Source: Marinifilum sp965230805 (GTDB lineage Bacteria; Bacteroidota; Bacteroidia; Bacteroidales; Marinifilaceae). From it: a DNA stretch of 64,000 nt. The position numbers were made by a program, and so were the translations under genes. This document shows, piece after piece, positions 51,585 through 61,087 of this stretch (position 1 is the first letter of the stretch; each line of letters opens with the position of its first letter). The stretch covers positions 1,178,001-1,242,000 of the forward strand of contig NZ_OZ246019.1 of the NCBI RefSeq assembly GCF_965230805.1. The letters are read 5' to 3'. Below the pieces are notes generated by a model that saw only the letters and a list, made by a program, of their open reading frames with translations, was not told where the DNA came from and did no database searches.

Positions 51585-53669
51585 TCAACGGTATCTTTGC
51601 GAAGATAAATCCAGAACAAAAGCTCCGGTATCCTTCACTACAAAGAAATTAGCAATTTTATTAAGCCTTGCCTCATGCAATCGTTGCAGATCTTTCCGGT
51701 AGGTTGATCCATCAATAACTACAATTGAATTTGTATGACATTTTGTTAATATATTATTTATTTTCAAGCCTGATTTCCTTACCAAAAGAATATCTGGTTC
51801 GAGTTCTTCCAATAGTTCTTCACTATGATTTTCTTTTCCATCCAATATTAAGATTGATTTTCCTGCGAATAATCTAAAATCGATTTCAGGAATCGTATCG
51901 CTTTGTATTTTCTGAATTCGATTTCTTAATTGATAATTTCCAGTTAAATAATTTCGCTTGTTTTCATTCATGCCATCATCCTGAAGATACAAGACACTAT
52001 TTCCCGACCTAAATGCAATTAATGAATTTTGCCCTGCATTAAAAACAACAATTTCTTGCGATGGCGTTTTTATTAATGAATAAACCCTTGGCAACTGAAA
52101 AGCAATCATTAAAAACAGAAATACAAATACAGCAGACTTTCTTTTCACAAGCGTTACAAAAATTAGAGCAATAATAATGGAATATAAAATAAGTACTTCG
52201 TAAGTACTAAAACTACAATTCTGAATTACTGCCCCCGGTATTTTTTGAATGCCAATAATGATTTGATTTAATACTTCTACCAATTTTTGAAGTATCCACC
52301 CCAAAAGGTTCGACAACAGCTCAATTTGCGACAGAATAAGCAGAAGGGCTGAAAGGTAAATTAAAATCCCTGCCAAGGTAATAACTACATATCCTGACAA
52401 CAAAAAATAAGTTGGAAACTGGTTGAAATAATAAATGGTTAACGGAAAAGTTGCAATTTGAGCTGATAAAGCAACAGTTGTTAATTGCCAAAATTTATCG
52501 AGTATTGGATTTTTGATATATAATAGCTTATCGAATCGAGCTTGAAAAAATACAATTCCTGCAACCGCCACATAAGAAAACTGAAAGCCGAGTGTAAACA
52601 GCAAATACGGATCGTAAAGTAAAAGGCAGAAGGCTGATGCTGCCAATGAGTTAAACACTCCCCCTTTTCGCCTGATTGCTACTCCGATAATTATGAAACT
52701 GAACATGCAAGCTGCCCTCATAACCGATGGCGATAAACCTGTAAGCAATGCATAAAACCACAGTGCCGATAACAACAACAAACTCCGAATTAAAATACCA
52801 TATCTTACTCTTGACAAAAAACCTAAAATAAAATTCATGATCAAATAAATGATCCCTACATGAAGCCCCGAAACTGCTAACACGTGCATAGCTCCCGCAT
52901 CGGCCCAGGCACTTCGAACTTCCGGATCGAGACTGGCTTTGTAGCCCAATGTAAGTGCGGCCAAAATATCGAAGCTCTCTTCCCTAATTCCATTGTCGCG
53001 ATAAATTTGCAACAAATCGTCCCGCCAATGCAAAGCCATAACTCTTAAATTTCTTTTGCTCTCTTCTGATAGTTTGATCCAATCGCTTTTCTTTACATAT
53101 GAAGAATATAAAACGTGTTTTGTTTTTAAGTATCCTGCAAAATCAAACTCATAAGGATTGCCTGCATTTTTAACTTTAGCCAGTTTTGATTTCAACAACA
53201 AATAGTCTCCAGCTCTTAATTGTTTAACCAAACTATCCTTTTGAAAATATAAAATTGCTTTGGCAGTTTGATCTTTATGCTCTTTTTCGGATACAGAAGC
53301 CCGGATTTTAGCAAGACATGAAAAAGTATTGCTTTTCTCAACAGGATCTTCAAGAAGCTCCAACTTATAAATTTGGCCTGAATCCTGATTCCTTAATCTC
53401 ATTTCTTCTTGAATGGTATTCAATCGATAGGCGCCTGCACAAATCAATAAAACAGAAATTATCAACCCAAATACAGATCGCAACTCGTATGACTTTCTTA
53501 ATTTGGAAATTGAAACAAACAATAGCATTAAAAGAAAGGATACAACAAGCAACATCTGAATCAAAGCCTGTGGTACATCAAAAGACTCTGCCAATAAAAT
53601 TCCTATAATTAAAGGAAGTAGTAAACGCAAAAAAGGATGCTGTCGCAGTAACTCTTTATAATCCATCAA
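51585..53669 (-). CDS. comEC: ComEC/Rec2-like DNA uptake channel protein
   Basis: This 694-aa inner-membrane protein has an N-terminal OB-like periplasmic domain between the first helices (residues about 70-200). The competence domain with about 8 helices follows, marked by AGAMHVLAVSGLHVGIIYLIMNF and GLSPSVMRAACMFSFIIIG. The C-terminal 170 residues (PSQEIVVFNAGQNSLIAFRSG onward) are a worn-down beta-lactamase-type domain without its metal motif. ComEC carries single-stranded DNA into the cytoplasm during transformation. The pairing with the HhH protein at 5.9 kb is suggestive only. It is monocistronic. Confidence 0.9.
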   Translation of the reverse strand: MMDYKELLRQHPFLRLLLPLIIGILLAESFDVPQALIQMLLVVSFLLMLLFVSISKLRKSYELRSVFGLIISVLLICAGAYRLNTIQEEMRLRNQDSGQIYKLELLEDPVEKSNTFSCLAKIRASVSEKEHKDQTAKAILYFQKDSLVKQLRAGDYLLLKSKLAKVKNAGNPYEFDFAGYLKTKHVLYSSYVKKSDWIKLSEESKRNLRVMALHWRDDLLQIYRDNGIREESFDILAALTLGYKASLDPEVRSAWADAGAMHVLAVSGLHVGIIYLIMNFILGFLSRVRYGILIRSLLLLSALWFYALLTGLSPSVMRAACMFSFIIIGVAIRRKGGVFNSLAASAFCLLLYDPYLLFTLGFQFSYVAVAGIVFFQARFDKLLYIKNPILDKFWQLTTVALSAQIATFPLTIYYFNQFPTYFLLSGYVVITLAGILIYLSALLLILSQIELLSNLLGWILQKLVEVLNQIIIGIQKIPGAVIQNCSFSTYEVLILYSIIIALIFVTLVKRKSAVFVFLFLMIAFQLPRVYSLIKTPSQEIVVFNAGQNSLIAFRSGNSVLYLQDDGMNENKRNYLTGNYQLRNRIQKIQSDTIPEIDFRLFAGKSILILDGKENHSEELLEELEPDILLVRKSGLKINNILTKCHTNSIVVIDGSTYRKDLQRLHEARLNKIANFFVVKDTGAFVLDLSSQRYR

Positions 53670-53799
53670 AACAAATTTTACAGACCAAGGAATTTAACAA
53701 ATTATTTCATACAAAAAAATCCTTACCAACAAAGCAATGACTAATCCTATATCTAAATCAAAAGCCTCTGTTTGTAACTGTAATATCAGTATTAGCATT

Positions 53800-54247
53800 T
53801 AATTTGTATTTCCCGTTAATCTGGCACTTCAATCTGCCATTGGGAAGTTCAAAGTTATCATCGGCGAACTTAATTCTGCTATTGGCACTGTTCGAGTGAG
53901 CAAATGCACACTACTACCTACCATTGAGCGCCTATTTCCTGCTAAATGTGTGCTTCGACCTAAGGATAGTGTCGAGAGACTAGCCAAATGCATTGCACTT
54001 GTTAACAATGATCGTGCAGATGGCAGGTAGAACGATGCAGATGGCGGGTAGAACGGCTCCAACAGCAGGTAGAAAGATGCAGTTAACAGAACGAACGGCT
54101 CCAACGGCAGGTAGAACGGCGCAGTTGACAGAACGAAGAACTACAATGGCAAATAGAACAGCGCAGATGATAGAACGAACGATAACATTGGCAGGTAGAA
54201 CAATGCAGAAGGTAACCCGAACGATTACATTGGTGGGTAGAACAAGA
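53800..54247. repeat. Degenerate 21-bp minisatellite with two opposed arms
   Basis: From about 54014 to 54244 there are 11 units of 21 bp, of the type GCAGGTAGAACGATGCAGAT plus one base. The plus-strand frame reads a heptad series (MQMAGRT, APTAGRT, AQLTERR, ITLAGRT, ITLVGRT). From about 53830 to 54010 a more decayed stretch with the same period reads in the opposite sense: CTGCCATTGGGAAGTTC, CTGCTATTGGCACTGTTC and CTACCATTGAGCGCC match the inverse of the right-arm units. Frames on both strands (85-91 aa) are a by-product of the period and show no start signal. Confidence 0.8.
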
Positions 54248-54468
54248 TAAAGACTCTCTATAACAAACTGAGTCTTCTAAGGTTTCTGAATTGTTATATA
54301 CAAGGCAATGCTTCTGCAAACTTTAAATTCACAGGTTTGGAGAATAAGTTTAAAACCTCTTATTCCATTTCTAAAACAAGAATTTATATTTGTACCCTAT
54401 CATACCATTAGCTTGAGTTAAGCTTTACACTGCATCATTTAAACTTAAGTTTTAAATAATCAAGAACC

Positions 54469-55023
54469 TTATTTGGGAAGTGTAAATTTATACTTTGCTT
54501 TAAATTTGCCTTTCGATATTCCGGCAAGTTTTCCTCGTAAAAGTCTTTTCTTAATTGGGGCACAATGATCGGTAAACATGATTCCTTCCAAATGATCGTA
54601 CTCGTGCTGAATTACTCTTGCCGCATAACCCGAATATTCTTCTTCATGAAACTCCCAGTTCTCGTCGTAATATTCAATTTTAATCGACTCCGGCCTTTCA
54701 ACATCCTCATTCAGTCCCGGAATGCTTAAGCACCCTTCCGACATCATCCATTCTTCACCGGTACGTTCAGTAATTTTTGCATTAATAAACATTTTCTTGA
54801 ATCCCTCCAGCTCAGGCTCTTCTTCGGCAAACGAGGAGCAATCAATAACAAACATACGAATCGATCGCCCTACTTGTGGAGCAGCAAGACCAACTCCATC
54901 AGCAAAATACATGGTTTGCCACATATCAGCTTTAAATTTCTCAAGTTCAGGATAATCTTTATCTATATCTTTGGCAACCTTTCTTAATACAGGGTGACCA
55001 TAAATTGTAATCGGTAATATCAT
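54469..55023 (-). CDS. def: Peptide deformylase
   Basis: This 184-aa metalloprotease removes the formyl group from nascent proteins. All three motifs are present: GVGLAAPQVG near residue 45, EGCLSIPG near 115 (Cys metal ligand) and QHEYDHLEG near 145 (HExxH with two His ligands). The start MILPITIYGHPVLRKVA is standard. It is followed by a 440-bp region that holds the minisatellite. The upstream neighbour ruvX is 32 bp away, a usual pair. Confidence 0.96.
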   Translation of the reverse strand: MILPITIYGHPVLRKVAKDIDKDYPELEKFKADMWQTMYFADGVGLAAPQVGRSIRMFVIDCSSFAEEEPELEGFKKMFINAKITERTGEEWMMSEGCLSIPGLNEDVERPESIKIEYYDENWEFHEEEYSGYAARVIQHEYDHLEGIMFTDHCAPIKKRLLRGKLAGISKGKFKAKYKFTLPK

Positions 55024-55055
55024 GTTTTTATAATCTTATTTGCTTTTATAACAAT

Positions 55056-55478
55056 CTAAAACATGTTTCGTTTGGTTTCCATGTAAGATTGCAGAATTAT
55101 TGTAGCACTCACTTTGTCAATCATGGCTTTGTCCTGTCGCTGTTTCTTTTTTAAACCACCATCAATCATGGTCTGAAAAGCTATTTTTGATGTAAAGCGC
55201 TCATCCACCATTTCTATGGGAATATTTGGAAATTTCTTCTTCAGTTTTCCTAAAAACGGCTTCAGATATTTCATCGATTCACTATCCTCGTTGTTCAACT
55301 GCTTGGGATATCCTACTACAAAAAGTTCAACCTCTTCATTGCCAATGTATTTTTCCAGATAATCCAGTACATCTTTAGCAGCAACAGTATCCAATCCGTT
55401 TGCAATTATTTGCATAGGATCGGTAACAGCCAAGCCAACTCGTTTTCTTCCGTAATCAATTGCTAAAATTCGTGCCAA
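55056..55478 (-). CDS. ruvX: Holliday junction resolvase-like RuvX (YqgF)
   Basis: The RNase H-like protein has catalytic segments RILAIDYGRKRVGLAVTD, VDERFTSKIAF and DKVSATIILQSYMETK. YqgF is implicated in 16S rRNA 3'-end processing and in antitermination. The frame is open from an ATG at 55523 (155 aa), but family members begin 1-3 residues before RILAIDYG. I therefore prefer the TTG at 55478 (about 140 aa); the ATG start would add 15 residues without family support. It is probably cotranscribed with def. Confidence 0.88.
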   Translation of the reverse strand: MARILAIDYGRKRVGLAVTDPMQIIANGLDTVAAKDVLDYLEKYIGNEEVELFVVGYPKQLNNEDSESMKYLKPFLGKLKKKFPNIPIEMVDERFTSKIAFQTMIDGGLKKKQRQDKAMIDKVSATIILQSYMETKRNMF

Positions 55479-55557
55479 TTCTTCTATTTGTAATGATTTT
55501 GCTTGCAAAGATATAAAATACATTCAGACTTTACATTCGCTCAGGGCTTTAAGGAAA

Positions 55558-55591
55558 GCAAAAAAAAAGAATCTGAGAAAATCAGATTCTT
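55558..55591 (-). terminator. Rho-independent terminator after the barrel gene
   Basis: AAGAATCTGA / TCAGATTCTT with a 5-nt loop; on the minus strand a run of nine T follows. It lies 25 bp after the stop of the 256-aa gene. Confidence 0.85.
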
Positions 55592-55615
55592 TAAATCAAA
55601 AAATACATTATCATT

Positions 55616-56386
55616 TTAAAAAATGATTCCCAAATGAATGCTTAATCGGTTAAACTCCTCCGATAAAGTTTCATCATCCATTGTGTAATTGTTATACCAT
55701 TCCAATTTATTTTTCTGATATCTGTAACCAATTCCCAAACTATATTTCAGATTGCTTCTTCCATTTATAACCATCCCAATTCCAGGATTTATTAACCAGC
55801 CTCCTTTATGATCCATTTCTTCTTCAATGTCATAAAGGAAGGTATTATCCACTCGCTTATCCACGGCAAAAGAGTATCCCGATTGACAAAACAAAAATGT
55901 GTTCAGCCCATTAATTTTATGATGATACCTAAAATCGGCAACCAATGGCACTTGCGTTTCTTCGAAAGCTTCGAATCCCACTCCAACACCAAATGAAAAT
56001 CCATTTTTAAACAAATAATTTACTGATGTAAGTAAACTAAACGGAGCCTCGTGTTTATTTCCCTTACTACCTATCAACACCCCCAATCGAGTATCCAGGA
56101 ATATTCCTCCATCCTTAATTTTAATACTATCTTTTTTGAATATTTGCCGTTTATACTCATAACTGATCTCTGCAATATCTTCCATATCAAATTTCCAGAA
56201 ATTTTTATCCAGAGTTTTTAATTCTAAAAATTTTCCTGGTACTTGCCTTACTATAGTGCCTTTCAGAACATTCCCATTGGTAAGATGAACTACATCAATT
56301 CTTTTTTGAGCATGAACTGTTAAAGCAAACGTAACACAGACAAACAGCAGTAAGATTGGCTTTAATAAAAGTGCTAAAATCCTCAT
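55616..56386 (-). CDS. Outer-membrane beta-barrel protein (uncharacterised)
   Basis: This 256-aa protein has a signal peptide (ends HAQ, about residue 27). A short domain follows (VVHLTNGNVLKGTIVRQVPGKFLELKTLD), which resembles the small beta 'NGxxxxG' modules before barrels. Then come alternating strands GFSFGVGVGFEAFEE, GINPGIGMVINGRSN-like and YSLGIGYRYQKNKLEW, and the terminal strand LSIHLGIIF ending in Phe. It probably forms a small 8-stranded barrel in the outer membrane; the role is unknown. It has its own terminator and is divergent from the LVIVD lipoprotein. Confidence 0.7.
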   Translation of the reverse strand: MRILALLLKPILLLFVCVTFALTVHAQKRIDVVHLTNGNVLKGTIVRQVPGKFLELKTLDKNFWKFDMEDIAEISYEYKRQIFKKDSIKIKDGGIFLDTRLGVLIGSKGNKHEAPFSLLTSVNYLFKNGFSFGVGVGFEAFEETQVPLVADFRYHHKINGLNTFLFCQSGYSFAVDKRVDNTFLYDIEEEMDHKGGWLINPGIGMVINGRSNLKYSLGIGYRYQKNKLEWYNNYTMDDETLSEEFNRLSIHLGIIF

Positions 56387-56544
56387 AATTCTTCGTATTG
56401 TTTTTCTTTTGATGTTTTCATATTTAATTGGTTGCGTTGAAGGCTGATTTTTAATTCTAATCTCCCTACACGCAACCTCAGCTGCACATCTGCATCTAAA
56501 GGATAGTTTTTAGAATTTAAAATAATTAGCTAAACACAATTACC

Positions 56545-57810
56545 ATGAAAACAAATATCAGAACATCATTTGTACTTTTTTTAAGTCTTCTCCTGTTCTC
56601 TTGCGATGATGATATAAAACATGAATACACCATTAACGAACCCATATACATGAGCACAGCAGAATTTAAAAGTGCTGTTAAATCCGAGGTTTCCAGAAAT
56701 ATGGAAGAAACCGGAAAAATCTATTTTTATGGAGACTACATTTTGGTGAACGAGAAATTTAAGGGAATCCACATTATAAATAATACAGATCCTTCAAATC
56801 CGGTTTCCGAAAAGTTTATTACCATCCCAGGTAATATCGATATGGCTGTAAAAGACAATATGCTTTACGCTGATTCCTATACCGATTTGGTAGTAATCGA
56901 TATCAGCGATATGAATAATATATCGGAAACAAAACGTTTTGATGATGTTTTTTACTATAGCCTACCTCCTACAAATAACAATTATCGGTATAGCGATATT
57001 GATCCTGATAAAGGAATTGTAGTTGGATGGGAAGTAAAACGAACTAGCGAGAAATACCAAGAACCACGATTTTATCCTATATATAAATACATGGCAAACT
57101 CCTTTGCTGATTCTTCATCTAAAAACAGTGGCAGCAATATCGGAAAAGCAGGTTCAATGGCTCGATTTATGATTATAGCCAATACACTTTATACATTAAA
57201 ATCATCCAACGCATTAAATATTTATGACATTTCAAATCCTAACGAAGCGACTTTAAATGGGAATCTGCATCTTGGCTGGGGAATTGAAACCATCTTTGCT
57301 CACAACAATCATCTTTTCTTTGGAGCCCAACAAGGCATGTACATTTATGATATCAGCAATCCATTTGCCCCTAAATATGTTTCGGAATATTCGCATTTTA
57401 TGAGTTGCGATCCGGTGGTAGTTGATGATGAATACGCATACATTACGCTTCGCTCAGGTAATTGGTGTGGTCAAAATAACAGTCAGCTGGATGTTGTAGA
57501 TATTACAAATCTTAATGCTCCAAGTTTGTTAAAGTCTTACAATATGGAAAATCCTTATGGATTAGGCATTGATGGCGATTTGCTTTTTGTTTGCGATGGT
57601 AGTGCAGGATTAAAAATTTACGATAAATCAGATCCTTTATCAATTGCAACAAATCACTTAACTACATTTACCGAAATCACACCATACGATGTTATTCCTC
57701 TTGGCGAGATTTTGGTGGTAATATCACCGGAAGGATTACATCAATACGATTACTCGGATATCAACAATATTCAATTGCTAAGCTCCATTGTGATACAAAG
57801 CAAAGATTAA
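56545..57810 (+). CDS. LVIVD-repeat lipoprotein
   Basis: This 421-aa protein is a lipoprotein by its leader (LSLLLFSCDDD, lipobox Cys near residue 20), with Asp after Cys as is common for surface-exposed lipoproteins in some Bacteroidota. It has at least five LVIVD-type repeats: IHIINNTDPSNPVSEK, LVVIDISDMNNISETK, LNIYDISNPNEATLNG, MYIYDISNPFAPKYVSE and LDVVDITNLNAPSLLKSY, about 45-60 residues apart. They fold as a beta-propeller. A surface binding role is likely; the ligand is unknown. Confidence 0.85.
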   Translation: MKTNIRTSFVLFLSLLLFSCDDDIKHEYTINEPIYMSTAEFKSAVKSEVSRNMEETGKIYFYGDYILVNEKFKGIHIINNTDPSNPVSEKFITIPGNIDMAVKDNMLYADSYTDLVVIDISDMNNISETKRFDDVFYYSLPPTNNNYRYSDIDPDKGIVVGWEVKRTSEKYQEPRFYPIYKYMANSFADSSSKNSGSNIGKAGSMARFMIIANTLYTLKSSNALNIYDISNPNEATLNGNLHLGWGIETIFAHNNHLFFGAQQGMYIYDISNPFAPKYVSEYSHFMSCDPVVVDDEYAYITLRSGNWCGQNNSQLDVVDITNLNAPSLLKSYNMENPYGLGIDGDLLFVCDGSAGLKIYDKSDPLSIATNHLTTFTEITPYDVIPLGEILVVISPEGLHQYDYSDINNIQLLSSIVIQSKD

Positions 57811-57820
57811 CAACTTATAT

Positions 57821-57890
57821 ACCTGGGTTCGTCTAAAAATATTGTCACAGTTTACACTGATTTTGAGTAGAAATTATCTTAACGTGAGTT
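57821..57890 (+). repeat. Truncated end of the diverged TIR element, abutting a TIR of the 269-bp type
   Basis: ACCTGGGTTCGTCTAAAAAT then CACAGTTTACACTGATTTTG and AGTAGAAATTATC match the inverse of the right end at 36460-36526. This is followed at once by TTAACGTGAGTTTG, which matches the 269-bp terminus. It looks like a junction of two broken copies downstream of the LVIVD gene. Confidence 0.5.
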
Positions 57891-57975
57891 TGCTCGTTGG
57901 AATAATGGATTCCGATACAGCCTCACAGGTTATTTTTTATTGAGCATTCTGATTCCTAAGCATAAATGAAAATAA

Positions 57976-58006
57976 ACAAAAAAGGCTACCTGAATCAGGT
58001 AGCCTT
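57976..58006 (-). terminator. Rho-independent terminator of ppdK
   Basis: On the minus strand AAGGCTACCTGA-TTCAGGTAGCCTT is a perfect stem of about 11 bp, followed by six T. Confidence 0.9.
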
Positions 58007-58035
58007 CTGTATTTAAACGATATCAAGATATCGGA

Positions 58036-60750
58036 TTATCTCAAGTTAGCTTGAGCAGCTGCTAAGCGTGCAATAGGCACACGGAATGGAGAACATGAAA
58101 CGTAATCCAATCCTGTTCTGTGACAGAACTCAACTGATGATGGTTCACCACCGTGCTCACCACAGATACCTAATTTAAGTTCAGGACGAGCAGCGCGACC
58201 TTTTTGAGAACCCATTTCAACCAACTGACCAACACCAGTTTGATCAAGAGCCTGGAATGGATCTTGTTTCAAGATACCTTTCTCGATATAGATTGGTAAG
58301 AATTTACCAGCATCATCACGTGAGTACCCGAAAGTCATCTGAGTTAAGTCGTTAGTACCGAATGAGAAGAATTCTGCAACTTCAGCCACTTCGTTAGCAG
58401 TTAAAGCAGCACGAGGAATTTCGATCATGGTACCTACCATGTAATCAACTTTCATTCCTTTTTCTTCGAATACTACTTCAGCAGTTGAACGGATAATTTC
58501 TTCCTGCATTTTCAACTCTTTGATGGTACCGATCAATGGAACCATGATTTCCGGTTTTGGATCAAGACCTTCTTTCTTCAAGTCACAAGCAGCTTCGATA
58601 ATAGCGCGAGCTTGCATTTCAGTGATCTCTGGATAAGTGTTACCCAAACGACAACCTCTGTGACCTAACATTGGGTTGAATTCGTGAAGAGACTCAACTT
58701 TTTCAGTTACTTCTTTTACATCAATACCTAATTTTTCAGCCATTTCTTTCTGAGAAGCAGCGTCATTTGGCGTGAACTCGTGCAATGGTGGATCCAGCAA
58801 ACGAATAGTTACTCCGAATCCGTCCATAGCTTTCAAAATTCCGTAGAAGTCTTCACGCTGGATAGGCAATAATTTTTTCAATGCTTCTTTACGACCTTCA
58901 ACATCTTCAGCAAGGATCATTTCACGCATCTTCCAGATACGATCACCTTCGAAGAACATGTGCTCAGTACGACAAAGACCAATACCTTTAGCACCAAAGT
59001 TACGAGCAGTTTCAGCATCAGCCGGAGTATCAGCGTTGGTTCTAACATACATACGAGTGTTAGCTTCAGCCAAATCCATTACTTTACCAAAATCACCATC
59101 TAAAGAAGGGTTGATCGTAGCCACTTCACCTTCGTAAACAACACCGGTAGAACCATTCAATGAGATGAAATCACCTTCTTTGTAATCAACACCGTTAATG
59201 GTCATTGTTTTACCAGAAACCACTAAACCAGAAGCAGAAGAAATACAACATTTACCCATACCACGAGCAACTACAGCTGCATGAGAAGTCATACCACCAC
59301 GCTCAGTTAAGATACCAACAGCAGCGTTCATACCTTTCAAGTCTTCAGGAGAAGTCTCACGACGTACCAAGATTACTTTCTTACCATCTTCAGCCCAAGC
59401 TTCAGCATCCTCAGCCGAGAATACGATCTGACCTGTAGCAGCACCTGGAGAAGCTGGCAAACCTTTAGAAAGTTCTTTTGCAGACGCAAGAGCAGCAGTA
59501 TCAAATACCGGGTGCAATAACTCATCTAATTTGTTTGGCTCCTGACGCAATAAAGCAGTCTTCGCATCGAAGTAACCTTGCTCCATCATATCAACAGCAA
59601 TCTTAACCATAGCAGCAGCAGTACGCTTACCGTTACGAGTTTGCAACATCCAAAGTTTACCATCCTGAATGGTGAACTCCATATCTTGCATATCTTTATA
59701 GTGATCTTCTAATTTTTGCTGTACTTCGTCAAGTTCTTTGTAGATCTCTGGCATAGATTCTTCCAAAGATGGAAAGTTAGCTTTACGATCTTCTTCAGAA
59801 GTACCGTTACGCTCAGCCCATCTTTGAGAACCGATCAAAGTAATTTCCTGTGGAGTACGAACACCTGCAACAACGTCTTCACCCTGTGCGTTGATCAAGT
59901 ACTCACCATTGAACAAGTCTTCACCTGTTGCAGCATCACGAGAAAAACATACACCTGTAGCAGAAGTTTCACCCATGTTACCATATACCATAGCCTGAAC
60001 GTTTACAGCTGTACCCCACTCTTCAGGAATTTGCTCCATACGACGGTATAGGATAGCACGCTCAGTGTTCCATGAATCAAATACAGCACAAACAGCACCC
60101 CAAAGCTGATCCCAAGGATTGGTTGGGAAATCTTTTCCTGCTTTTTCTCTAACAACAGCTTTAAAATCTTCTACAACACCTTTAAGGTCTTCTACCGACA
60201 TTTCGTTATCAGCGCTATAACCTTTAGCATCTTTTACTTTGTCAAGAACTTGTTCGAAAGGACAATGCTCACCAGCTTCAGCTTCAACGCCCATTACTAC
60301 ATCACCATACATCTGGATGAAACGACGATATGAATCGTAAGCAAAGTGCTCATTACCTGATTTCTCAGCGATTAACTTCACAGTTTCGTCGTTCATACCT
60401 AAGTTCAATACGGTATTCATCATACCTGGCATCGATACACGAGCACCTGAACGAACAGATAACAACAACGGGAACGCTTCACCTTTTGAGTCAAACTTAG
60501 CGTTCATTGCTTTTTCAGTTTCAGCAACAGCTGCCTCAACATGATCTTTAATCATTTCTACAACAGCGTCTTTTCCTTGCTTGTTGTATTCAGTACAAAC
60601 TTCGGTAGTGATCGTGAAACCTGCTGGCACAGGAACACCGATAAGGTTCATTTCTGCAAGGTTAGCACCTTTACCTCCAAGCAGGTTTTTCATGTCTGCT
60701 TTACCTTCGGCTTTACCGTCACCAAAAGTATAAACGTACTTAGTACTCAT
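58036..60750 (-). CDS. ppdK: Pyruvate phosphate dikinase
   Basis: PPDK (904 aa) makes PEP from pyruvate, ATP and phosphate, reversibly. The N-terminal ATP-grasp domain includes LGGKGANLAEM and SGARVSMPGMMNTVLNLG. The swivelling phospho-His domain has the catalytic His in LTERGGMTSHAAVVARGMGK near residue 455. The C-terminal PEP/pyruvate barrel has IGLCRTEHMFF, LLDPPLHEF, EIMVPLIG and FFSFGTNDLTQMTFGYSRDD. Family length is about 875-910. Codon bias suggests high expression. It is monocistronic. Confidence 0.97.
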   Translation of the reverse strand: MSTKYVYTFGDGKAEGKADMKNLLGGKGANLAEMNLIGVPVPAGFTITTEVCTEYNKQGKDAVVEMIKDHVEAAVAETEKAMNAKFDSKGEAFPLLLSVRSGARVSMPGMMNTVLNLGMNDETVKLIAEKSGNEHFAYDSYRRFIQMYGDVVMGVEAEAGEHCPFEQVLDKVKDAKGYSADNEMSVEDLKGVVEDFKAVVREKAGKDFPTNPWDQLWGAVCAVFDSWNTERAILYRRMEQIPEEWGTAVNVQAMVYGNMGETSATGVCFSRDAATGEDLFNGEYLINAQGEDVVAGVRTPQEITLIGSQRWAERNGTSEEDRKANFPSLEESMPEIYKELDEVQQKLEDHYKDMQDMEFTIQDGKLWMLQTRNGKRTAAAMVKIAVDMMEQGYFDAKTALLRQEPNKLDELLHPVFDTAALASAKELSKGLPASPGAATGQIVFSAEDAEAWAEDGKKVILVRRETSPEDLKGMNAAVGILTERGGMTSHAAVVARGMGKCCISSASGLVVSGKTMTINGVDYKEGDFISLNGSTGVVYEGEVATINPSLDGDFGKVMDLAEANTRMYVRTNADTPADAETARNFGAKGIGLCRTEHMFFEGDRIWKMREMILAEDVEGRKEALKKLLPIQREDFYGILKAMDGFGVTIRLLDPPLHEFTPNDAASQKEMAEKLGIDVKEVTEKVESLHEFNPMLGHRGCRLGNTYPEITEMQARAIIEAACDLKKEGLDPKPEIMVPLIGTIKELKMQEEIIRSTAEVVFEEKGMKVDYMVGTMIEIPRAALTANEVAEVAEFFSFGTNDLTQMTFGYSRDDAGKFLPIYIEKGILKQDPFQALDQTGVGQLVEMGSQKGRAARPELKLGICGEHGGEPSSVEFCHRTGLDYVSCSPFRVPIARLAAAQANLR

Positions 60751-61087
60751 AATTATCGCTTTTTAGTTTTAAACGTTAAAGTCCCAAACAACAGGATCTT
60801 TAACCACAATTATATTATTAGCTTTATATTAATTTAAAACAACAAAATTACAGGGATTATGCATGATATTTATCATACAAAATACGAACACAAAAGTAGC
60901 TTTCTTTTTTTAATTTTAAAAATATAAAACATTCATTTAAGATGCTTTTCGCTAGATTTTTTTATAGCCCGTACAGTTTTCTTTTTCAAACGTTTGCAGA
61001 GTGATAAACTTTAATTTCGTCTACTATTAATCCCGTAAAAAAGCCCTTCTTCCGAAAGGCTTTATGTTCATTTGTATTTTCTTATAT
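60751..61087. other. ppdK upstream region with a candidate promoter and palindrome
   Basis: A 337-bp gap. On the minus strand TAATTTTG (60843-60850) matches the -7 element upstream of ppdK. A palindrome ATGATA-TT-TATCAT (60863-60876) lies 12 bp further upstream, where it could act as an operator. The far side holds the terminator of the DHODH-like gene. Confidence 0.45.
61037..61064 (-). terminator. Rho-independent terminator of the DHODH-like gene
   Basis: On the minus strand AAAGCCTTTC-GGA-GAAGGGCTTT (one G-U) is followed by TTTA; it begins 24 bp after the stop. Confidence 0.8.

Noticed and set aside
53829..54319. Open frames of 78-91 aa on both strands over the minisatellite
   Set aside because: They follow the 21-bp period (a multiple of three), occur on both strands, and have no start signal or family resemblance, so they are by-products of the repeat.
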